Of a stretch of DNA of 25,000 nt, positions 20,101-25,000 are shown piece by piece. Within the stretch, counting starts at the first letter, position 1; the number at the start of each line of letters is the position of its first letter. Source of the DNA: Owenia fusiformis (Eukaryota > Annelida > Polychaeta > Sabellida > Oweniidae); assembly GCA_903813345.2 (NCBI GenBank), contig CAIIXF020000210.1, positions 1 through 25,000 of the forward strand, given 5' to 3'. Under the pieces are notes generated by a model. That model did not search any database. It was not told where the DNA came from and worked only from the letters and a program-made list of their open reading frames with translations. Made by a program: the position numbers and the translations under genes.

Positions 20101-21575
20101 TAAAAATCTGGCTTACCGAAGCCTTCATGTTCTGTCACAGATATCTTAGAGCCAAAGAACAGCTTCCCCTGAGACGCTTCCATAGCCTTTATAGAATCTT
20201 CCGATCTAAAAATAATAAATGCATGTGTAAGATATCAATTACAGCTTCAATATGACATCTCTGAGCCTGTACGTATGAAGTTGATCTCATGTTCTAATAT
20301 TACGTATGTACTTTACGTTGTTCGCATATGTTCCAACTGTGTCTACAACATCAATGTCAATTTATACACCATTACGAGTGACATCAAAACATCAATCACG
20401 ATAAACAAGAATCTAATTTTAGCTAAAACTAAACAGTCCACAAGTCTCCTTCATTAAAAGGAAACATAACATTGATTTCCTTGGTGACTGATCTTGAGTG
20501 TTACTGGCCAAATAAATCGGGTTTATTACATGCACTCCAACCCCCATGAAATAACCTTTGTGCTTTGGCATACATAATGTTTCCAATTTACTTGGCCAGT
20601 ATTGATAAATAAATTCTACCACTGGCAAATAAAAGTAATAAGAATTCTTCTATTGTGCTAGGCTCCACACTATCAGCTTCATTATAATGATTCACTTTAT
20701 TAATAATTCAGATCAGAAAATGTGCCAACGTAAAACTCAATAATGGTGATAATCATAGCCATCTACTTACTTTTTAAAACTGACTATAGCATATCTGTCA
20801 GGTCCATCGCCAAACACTTTAACAGAGGTGACTTTGCCGTGTTTCTTGTACTCATGATAGAGGCCATCTCTGATACTGGTGTCTGTAATAAGAACGGGAT
20901 GGATCAATATCTACTACTTAGAGTAACTGAGAGGCAGATTGAGAATAATATAACACACAATACATAATATACATCAATAATTTGGCAATTGCATCAGTCA
21001 TGAATGATTCTATTAACATTTAAATGTGGATCAAAATTCAACTCAACAATGTATGTGTACAAGACTGCAAGATATGAAAGCTCAATTATCAATCATTTCA
21101 TTGAAATTTTGCATTTTGATTGATTCATTTACACACGGCTAGGTAGGTATTCTGCAATATCAACCTTATGTTCATCTAGAATTGTAAAATATTTCAGAAT
21201 CAATACTCACCAGTGGATCTTAGTGGTAGTTTCTGTACACAGATCCCTAGCATCTGATTCTCCTCCGGCTTTGTCTCTCCCTCCTCTAGCTGGGCCTGAG
21301 TAGACTTAACAGGTGTTAGAGGACATTTTACCAACTTAGACTTGCTAGACTGACTCTTAGCTCCACTCCCACTAAGTATACTTCCACCCCCTGAACTCTC
21401 ACTTGAACTTGACCTCGACTTGCCCTCAGGTGACCTTGACCCCTTACTGCTATTTTTTTTGCTCGAGGATGACTTGATGCTTGAGGAAACAGAGGACAAC
21501 TTCGGTTCTGGAGACTGAGGGCGTCTGGGCCGCCCAAACCCACTTTGTTCAAAACCTCTAGAGTTGGAGCTTGAC
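2056..21575 (-). CDS. SPEN: SPEN / Split ends (SHARP, MINT) orthologue, 14 exons visible, 5'-partial
   Basis: Nuclear RNA-binding corepressor of the Split ends family. Joined exons: 21211-21575, 20771-20882, 20117-20205, 19030-19184, 18387-18740, 18004-18134, 17142-17267, 6337-16841, 5916-6124, 5259-5403, 3997-5069, 2986-3189, 2562-2720, 2056-2184. Together they give 4,584 codons plus a TAA stop (I number residues from the first full codon seen). Order: RS-rich linker (1-107), RRM2 (about 110-186), RRM3 (about 213-286), RRM4 (about 293-362), RGG segment (403-443), disordered middle (to about 4420), SPOC (about 4422-4584). RRM and SPOC regions align closely with human SPEN as I recall it. The family represses transcription through SMRT/NCoR-HDAC recruited by SPOC, and in animals acts in Notch, Wnt and receptor tyrosine kinase signalling. 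Human SPEN is about 3,660 residues, so this protein is clearly longer. Human RRM1 has no counterpart here and should be encoded to the right of the window. Identification is very secure; exon ends are read by eye from splice consensus and phase. Confidence 0.97.
2562..2720 (-). CDS. SPEN: SPEN exon: SPOC domain, middle part
   Basis: 159-nt exon (53 codons, phase 0) between a CTGTTTTAG acceptor and a GTACAA donor. It encodes EEDYCMLLALPCGRD and GFIQYLQQKQAAGIVNVSNP, almost the human SPOC sequence. Tyr4523 in FIQY corresponds to human Y3602, the tyrosine of the corepressor-binding site, and lies exactly 48 residues after the last patch arginine, as in human. Confidence 0.96.
2986..3189 (-). CDS. 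SPEN: SPEN exon: SPOC domain, first part
   Basis: 204-nt exon (68 codons, phase 0 both ends) between a TATTGTAG acceptor and a GTGTGT donor. It encodes KYPVMWQGMLGLKNESAAVQ and on through HFVSG to LRINQRMRLEPQQLEGVSRR. Residues matching the corepressor-binding basic patch of human SHARP are present: Lys4434 (human K3516) and Arg4469, Arg4473, Arg4475 (human R3548, R3552, R3554). The loop between the Lys and the first Arg is three residues longer than in human. Confidence 0.96.
3353..3822. mobile_element. Foldback / MITE-like element with about 100-bp inverted arms (intron)
   Basis: 3353-3452 and 3723-3822 are reverse complements with only a handful of mismatches; the outer ends are atcaatac and gtattgat. 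The roughly 270-bp AT-rich centre has no open frame. It lies wholly within the SPEN intron 3190-3996. The structure fits a non-autonomous DNA transposon. I could not define a target-site duplication, so the family is open. Confidence 0.8.
3997..5069 (-). CDS. SPEN: SPEN exon: Arg/Glu helix and Pro/Gln-rich region up to SPOC
   Basis: 1,073-nt exon between a TGTTTGCAG acceptor and a GTAAGT donor. It encodes Ser/Pro/Gln-rich sequence with a short polyQ run (about 4918-4935). A highly charged helix follows (residues about 4128-4204) with RERERR/LERERQ-type repeats and an alanine run, then a Pro/Gly/His/Tyr-rich stretch with PYP, GMP and HPQH motifs. The last residues, HLVGMLH, lead directly into KYPVMWQG of the next exon, as human MVQLLKKYPIVWQG does at the SPOC boundary. 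Confidence 0.93.
5259..5403 (-). CDS. SPEN: SPEN exon: short Pro/Asn-rich linker
   Basis: 145-nt exon between a TTTCATTTAG acceptor and a GTATGA donor. Residues 4016-4063 start VIERIPNPHLRPGMHSPGG and end SNDASIHA, phase 1 out. No domain is recognised. It is supported by an open frame, good splice signals and matching phases on both sides. Confidence 0.85.
5404..5915 (-). other. SPEN intron between the two Pro-rich linker exons
   Basis: A 512-bp AT-rich intron with donor GTGAGT and acceptor TTTCATTTAG on the minus strand. Nothing else is recognised in it. Confidence 0.7.
5916..6124 (-). CDS. SPEN: SPEN exon: Pro-rich segment
   Basis: 209-nt exon between a TTTCATTTCAG acceptor and a GTGAGT donor. 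It begins with a split Ala codon (G|CC) and ends in phase 0. Residues 3946-4015 read APAVSQANPMNALQQAGYPV and on through a Pro-rich part with PPPPDARVPPTG to FEVAQRELSPNGQ. No known domain is seen; it belongs to the disordered region before SPOC. Confidence 0.88.
6337..16841 (-). CDS. SPEN: SPEN giant central exon (10,505 nt)
   Basis: One uninterrupted frame of 3,501 full codons from acceptor TACTTGCAG to donor GTGAGT (residues 444-3946). N-terminal part: Tyr/Glu, then RS/RD-rich with HSPHRDSRG-like runs. SPEN-type conserved islands: SAQSYRKQMEEIRKQE (about 15475-15530), an NLS PKKKRKV (15320-15340), SRSSIFDQDTQRL (about 13978-14046), and GLRELMDLGWPGDE with SMYDKIKRRS (about 11705-11800). 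Low-complexity blocks: His/Glu-Pro repeats (14930-15090), DPR(L) motifs (13597-13686), Asn/Ser- and Lys-rich stretch (11780-13100), acidic Ser/Asp-rich motifs (10860-11660), 13-residue Trp repeats (9770-10549), and a Pro/Glu-rich stretch with a second basic NLS KKGKRKRKRK (about 7041-7082). Vertebrate SPEN also has one very long central exon. No catalytic domain is visible and nearly all of it should be disordered. Confidence 0.96.
9770..10549 (-). repeat. 39-bp in-frame coding tandem repeat (13-residue SLWDN repeat)
   Basis: Within the giant SPEN exon a 39-bp unit encodes DSHKSLWDNKTEK. About 19 copies keep the Leu/Ile-Trp core. Degenerate units at the edges have lost it: DNRG on the right, SLFRDAK on the left. 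Seven copies between about 10183 and 10455 are almost identical in DNA, including silent positions, which points to recent duplication. Flanking copies are more diverged (SIWDNRSER, PLWEKTPEK, SLWESKSEK). All length changes are multiples of three. Confidence 0.95.
17142..17267 (-). CDS. SPEN: SPEN exon: arginine-glycine (RGG-type) segment
   Basis: 126-nt exon between a CTTTAAG acceptor and a GTACAG donor, phase 2 at both ends, so it could be skipped without a frame change. Residues 403-443 are dominated by RG/GR repeats with aromatics between them: EGRGRGYRGRGNFRARGRGR, then GRYNHDGYPDRGDS. RGG/RG regions commonly bind RNA, are methylated by PRMT enzymes and drive condensate formation. Human SPEN has an Arg/Tyr/Asp-rich stretch here rather than an RGG box, as far as I recall. 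The exon was found from splice signals, phase and composition. Confidence 0.85.
17481..17902. mobile_element. Foldback / MITE-like element flanked by TTAA (intron)
   Basis: About 17501-17620 and 17762-17880 are long inverted arms, roughly 88% matched by eye; each carries the block around CGTGAAGCCACTCAGTAAAA. Weaker similarity runs outward to TTAA at 17481-17484 and 17899-17902. TTAA flanks are typical of piggyBac-type insertion, though the ends lack the usual CCC/GGG, so this class is only a suggestion. No coding capacity is seen. The element lies within the SPEN intron 17268-18003. Confidence 0.78.
18004..18134 (-). CDS. SPEN: SPEN exon: end of RRM4 and charged linker
   Basis: 131-nt exon between a GCTTCTAG acceptor and a GTAGGG donor. 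It starts VDFASRDCQNDFFEQLE, matching the human VDFANRESQ that closes RRM4, and continues with a Pro/Glu/Arg-rich linker ending DER. It ends in phase 2 and is completed by the first base of the next exon (AG|G, Arg). Confidence 0.92.
18387..18740 (-). CDS. SPEN: SPEN exon: second half of RRM3 and most of RRM4
   Basis: 354-nt exon, phase 0 at both ends, acceptor CAATTACAG and donor GTAAGA. Residues 241-290 complete RRM3, with RNP1-like AYAFIQY at 252-258 and the signature KLGFGKSMPTN at 280-292, a hallmark of SPEN proteins. RRM4 follows: RNP2 VWIDGV (294-299) and RNP1-like SRALVYY (328-334), which lacks the usual aromatic pair, as RRM4 does in relatives. A methionine further upstream in the open frame is intronic and is not a start. 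Confidence 0.95.
19030..19184 (-). CDS. SPEN: SPEN exon: linker and first half of RRM3
   Basis: 155-nt exon between a TGTTTAG acceptor and a GTGAGT donor, ending in phase 0. After an acidic linker it encodes DEFHPKATRTLFIGNLEKE (residues about 206-223), virtually identical to human SPEN just before and in RRM3. RNP2 is LFIGNL at 215-220. The rest is the first helix (ELKDRFKVFGDIL). Confidence 0.94.
19185..20116 (-). other. SPEN intron between RRM2 and RRM3 exons
   Basis: A 932-bp AT-rich intron with donor GTAAGC and acceptor TGTTTAG on the minus strand. I see no exon, repeat array or transposon ends in it. Confidence 0.7.
20117..20205 (-). CDS. SPEN: SPEN exon: RRM2, C-terminal part
   Basis: 89-nt exon between a TTTTTAG acceptor and a GTAAGC donor. 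Residues 159-188 include SIKAMEASQGKLFFGSKISV, the second helix and last strand of RRM2; human SPEN has GKLFFGMQIEV at this point. It is too short to be noticed as an open frame alone, and is supported by homology and phase on both sides. Confidence 0.92.
20206..20770 (-). other. SPEN intron inside RRM2
   Basis: A 565-bp AT-rich intron with donor GTAAGT and acceptor TTTTTAG on the minus strand. No repeat, RNA gene or further exon is recognisable. Confidence 0.7.
20771..20882 (-). CDS. SPEN: SPEN exon: RRM2, middle part
   Basis: 112-nt exon between a TTATTACAG acceptor and a GTAAGT donor. Residues 122-158 read DTSIRDGLYHEYKKHGKV and onward to the RNP1-like strand RYAIVSFKK. This is the first helix, second strand and third strand of RRM2, and it matches human SPEN RRM2 closely. 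Phase is 1 in and 2 out, consistent with both neighbours. Confidence 0.93.
21211..21575 (-). CDS. SPEN: SPEN exon: RS-rich linker and first strand of RRM2
   Basis: The acceptor follows TTATTTATAG and the donor is GTGAGT. The exon starts one base into a shared codon and ends one base into the next (G|AC, Asp). It encodes a Ser/Arg/Lys-rich stretch with many RS, SP and poly-Ser runs (residues 1-107), then LGICVQKLPLRST, the first strand (RNP2) of RRM2. Human SPEN has a similar Ser-rich linker followed by GIKVQNLPVRST at the same place. This is the first recognisable coding exon from the right end; an upstream exon must exist because the first codon is split. Confidence 0.92.
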
Positions 21576-21836
21576 CTATAAATAAGCAATAAACAATCAA
21601 TCAAATATAATGTTATGCTAATAGAATATAACATTACTGTAGTATGTGCCGTATAATAGTCTTAGACTGCACTAGACATACTCCTAAATGCAGTCATCTT
21701 TCAATATGATCTGGGATGTTCAACAGAGCATTGTGACACGTCTATGATACTATCTGATATATAATCATAATCATGACACACTTGATACATGGAAAGAATG
21801 GTGCAAAAGAAGGAAACAGTTATAATAGAAGTCAAG

Positions 21837-22282
21837 CTGCAGAGTGAACACTGAGCACTGCTAGCTGCAGAGTAAGCTCTGAGTATTGCTAGCTGCAGAG
21901 TAAGCTCTGAGCACTGCTAGCTGCAGAGTAAGCTCTGAGTATTGCTAGCTGCAGAGTAAGCTCCGAGTATTGCTAGCTGCAGAGTAAGCTCTGAGCACTG
22001 CTAGCTGCAGAGTAAGCTCTGAGTATTGCTAGCTGCAGAGTAAGCTCTGAGTATTGCTAGCTGCAGAGTAAGCTCAGAGTATTGCTAGCTGCAGAGTAAG
22101 CTCTGAGCATTGCTAGCTGCAGAGTAAGCTCTGAGCACTGCTAGCTGCAGAGTAAGCTCCGAGTATTGCTAGCTGCAGAGTAAGCTCTGAGTATTGCTAG
22201 CTGCAGAGTAAGCTCCGACTATTGCTAGCTGCAGAGTAAGCTCTGAGCATTGCTAGTTGCAGAGTAAGCTCTGAGTATTGCT
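21837..22282. repeat. 28-bp minisatellite in the intron upstream of the RRM2 exons
   Basis: About 16 tandem copies of a 28-bp unit made of ctgcagagtaagctctgag followed by tattgctag (variants cactgctag, cattgctag, ctccgag, ctcagag). The unit junction holds overlapping palindromes GCTAGC, AGCT and CTGCAG. The first copy (21837-21864) is the most diverged. It is intronic for the minus-strand gene. Confidence 0.95.
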
Positions 22283-23615
22283 TGTAACCACCATCTACAG
22301 GCAGTATTCAATACAGAAACTGATGTTATGCTATCGAGAACCAAATATAAATATTCTTATAATTTCTTTTGAAACCTCCATAACTGAGATTCTAGCAAAG
22401 GATATTTAAGCTGATAGTACTTAAAGTGGGTCAAATAATTAATTTGACTCAGACCATACACAGAAATGACATTACAATAGCTACCTACCCTGAACACTGA
22501 TAATATATATAATACATAATATAAAACCATTAAATAGAATACAAACGTCTGTTACCTAATTTTTTATCAAGAAAGACGTAAACATATGACTAAAATTCTG
22601 CAACTTAGCATTCATTATATTAAGCAGACCTTTAGAAACTAGTTTGGTAATAAACAAGCCCTGGTTAATCTATCATGTTAAAACTGGGAATTCACTGTTC
22701 CACTTGACCTTTAAATAAAGTAAAAATAGGCAAAAGCAAAGTCCAAAGCTGCTCGAAAATAATCTAAAGCGAGCATCGAGCATCAATATTCTTTATTCTC
22801 CCAGGCACTAGAATGATAGCTTTCACATCTGGCCACGGAGAATAGGCAGGGGGGATTAAGCATCAAAGAAGCGCAAAATATAGCCAACATCACATATTTT
22901 ACCAAAATCAAACAAACAAACAAAAACTACATACCAAATTTCAGTCAATTCATGCTCATCATTTGATGAAAAGGTTCAAGTAGATATGATATATTTGTAC
23001 GCAGGCCCTGGATCCATTGGTTAACAATATTAAAATTCTGGATGCTTTTGACATGAGCAAATCTTGCTAATGCATACGAATAAAGAAGTCTGGTCACTTG
23101 AGACTTCATAGATAACAGTACTGAGAAATTATGTAGAAATCAAAATCGCCAGACAGGTTTACTATAAACTTGGACTTATTTCTGAAGCCAGCTCAGATCT
23201 GTCTGTAAAACAGCTGAGTCCAAAGGTTTGCTCCAAAGAGAGTATGAGCCAATATCCCATCCATATAAATAAATATATTTTTTGAGCAATGAATATTAAA
23301 CTTTGAGATAGGAAATTTGAATTGGCCTGCCGCCACTGTAATGAATCATGAAAAATAAATAAAACAAACATGAGATCTATTTCCAAGGTATCACAACCCA
23401 TAACAGAAACCCTTTGGCTGCATTGAAGAAACCTTTCTCTAAAATCCTTGACAAAACATACTAAAGATGAATAGCCCACCCAAATCTGACTATATATAGG
23501 AGGCGGAGGGATTGCTTGGGATTGTCCACAACCAAATATATATGTACAGGTCAGATGCATTAGATGCATTAGCCATGTAATACAATTTCCCGTGAATAGT
23601 ACAGCTTATATATTA

Positions 23616-23687
23616 CAAGGTGAGCCAAAAAATAGAGCCTTAACCAAATATTCAAAGATTTGCAGGTTCTATTTTTGGGTCACCCTG
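23616..23687. mobile_element. 72-bp TA-flanked inverted-repeat element (mini-MITE)
   Basis: The left arm caaggtgagccaaaaaatag is mirrored by the right arm ctatttttgggtcaccctg. TA flanks lie at 23614-23615 and 23688-23689. The CAGGGTGACCCAAAAA-type ends resemble mariner-like terminal repeats. The arms take up most of the element, leaving a centre of about 25 bp. Confidence 0.68.
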
Positions 23688-24051
23688 TACAATGGAAAAG
23701 TGTGGCACCATCCATAGGCGAGGCTAGTATGTGTTACACCTGGTTAAAGGTTATTAGTATATAATAGCAAATCATAGCCTAGGGCACTGACCTGGCACTA
23801 GAGGGTCTATACCTCTGGTTATTGTAGAAATGCGAACTAGGCCTAGAACATACAGTACAAAGATGTGTAGTCTATTGCACAGCGGAAACACAAGAAAACA
23901 TATGGGTAATATACCATCAAATATATATACTGAGGAGTAGGAGGTATCTTTCACATGAAAAAGGAACCTCTATGGATAAAAATATTCACAAGAAAAATAT
24001 GAGAGCTAACGTGTAAACAAATGCATTATTGTAGGATTTAATTTTGCTATA

Positions 24052-24217
24052 CAGTAAAACCTGTCTAAGTGGAACATCTTTAGTACCTCTAAAAAATGTT
24101 CCACATGAGAGGTGTTCCATTTATAGACGTCCACTAAACATTAAGTCTTGGGACTCTTGTGTTCCACTAACAGAGATGTTCAACTTTGAGAGGTGTTCCA
24201 CTTTACAGGTTTCACTG
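24052..24217. mobile_element. 166-bp MITE with TA target sites, pogo/Tc1-like ends
   Basis: The left end CAGTAAAACCTGTCTAAGTG is matched by the inverted right end near 24195-24217; both arms run about 24 bp with few mismatches and share AAGTGGAACA. TA dinucleotides sit directly outside at 24050-24051 and 24218-24219. A CAGT start with TA duplication fits the Tc1/mariner-pogo superfamily as a non-autonomous element. Confidence 0.75.
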
Positions 24218-25000
24218 TACTGTAGCCTGATTAGGTATTGGACTCCTCTAAATAAACAGAGGTCTTTCAAGTAAAGGGCTTGGGGCCATGCAATAGACTG
24301 TACATGTACATGATATAAACACTATATGATAGAAAAGAAGTTCAACTCGACCAGACAGAAGTTGATGTCATTAACATGTGGTACATCCACATTGCCACTT
24401 TAAATATTTGTATATGAACATTTCATTTTTGGGATAGGTTTCTTCTAATAGTCTCAGTATTGAATTACATTTGAAAGAAATATCATCCTATGTACAATGC
24501 ACCATGACATCAACTCAAGTTGGTCTGTGAAATATTAAAATATCAAAGAAAAGTGAGGTGAAAAAGTGAGATATGAGTCTAAGTCATTCTTTTTCAATAG
24601 AATTGAATTCCTGAGTTTTAAGAAAACTGATGTCACATTCTAATTTCATAAATGCATCTATTTGCCACTGTCAACAAAAGATACAGGTATTACAAGCAGG
24701 ATGTCGCAATGAGTAAGCTGATACTTTGTCATAATAACTAGATTTCCCAGAACACACCCACAATGTACTTTCCCGAACCCATTTGCGGTTTAACAAAGGT
24801 CATTATGACAAAATTCCCTATCAATATAGATTGAAAACAATATTAGAAAGGGAGATGTTTGCATCCCATGTAAAGGAAGAATGTAAAATATTAACTGATG
24901 AAACCGGATTTGGGTATATTTATATGAGTGCTACTGAGAAGGAAGATCATAGCCTGTAGATGTAGATATAGACTGTAGATAATGTATACATTATGTATGA

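Larger units (their letters stand above)
21576..25000. other. SPEN upstream intron or 5' region, no coding exon recognised
   Basis: From the acceptor at 21576-21577 to the window end there is no RS-rich or RRM-like exon on the minus strand. The stretch holds the 28-bp minisatellite and the 72-bp and 166-bp TA-flanked elements. A perfect 11-bp inverted repeat lies at 24725-24735 and 24802-24812. The split first codon of the next exon shows that this is an intron at least 3.4 kb long. Confidence 0.6.

Noticed and set aside
1199-22282. The two minisatellites considered as CRISPR arrays
   Set aside because: Units are directly adjacent with no unique spacers, in a eukaryotic gene context.
23162-23569. 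A 135-codon minus-strand open frame upstream of SPEN exons
   Set aside because: No recognisable domain or compositional bias, and no RRM or RS sequence; likely chance in intronic DNA.
24044-24274. A 76-codon plus-strand open frame
   Set aside because: It is mostly the 166-bp MITE with its inverted ends; no gene is supported.

Overview
The window is a piece of an animal nuclear genome and holds essentially one gene on the minus strand: a very large orthologue of SPEN (Split ends / SHARP / MINT), a nuclear RNA-binding transcriptional corepressor. Fourteen exons can be placed. Nearly all junctions have GT donors and AG acceptors, the reading phase agrees across every junction, and the joined frame runs 4,584 codons from the right-most visible exon to a stop at 2056-2058. 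The 5' end of the gene (start codon, probably RRM1, promoter) lies to the right of the window. The invertebrate-like gene structure, AT-rich introns and short inverted-repeat transposons fit a marine invertebrate, possibly a lophotrochozoan such as a mollusc or annelid. That placement is a guess, not a demonstration.

Layout in the gene's direction, right to left. 21576-25000 is intron or 5' non-coding sequence with a 28-bp minisatellite and two small TA-flanked MITE-like elements. 18387-21575 carries an RS-rich linker and RRM2, RRM3 and most of RRM4. 17142-18134 finishes the RRM region and adds an arginine-glycine (RGG) exon. 6337-16841 is a single 10.5-kb coding exon, almost entirely disordered and charged. 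It contains islands of SPEN-type conserved sequence, nuclear localisation signals, acidic phospho-type motifs and a 13-residue tryptophan repeat (SLWDN type, about 19 copies). 3997-6124 encodes proline/glutamine-rich sequence with an Arg/Glu helix. 2056-3189 encodes the C-terminal SPOC domain, whose basic patch and partner tyrosine are conserved. 1-2055 is 3' untranslated or flanking DNA with a 20-bp minisatellite.

The protein most probably works as its relatives do. The RRMs (here with an RGG box) bring it to RNA, the long disordered middle offers docking sites, and SPOC recruits SMRT/NCoR-type corepressors or phosphorylated partners. The most unusual items are the recently expanded tryptophan repeat inside the coding region, the RGG exon, and two long intronic foldback elements that would form near-perfect hairpins in the pre-mRNA. 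No second protein-coding gene, RNA gene or CRISPR array was found.
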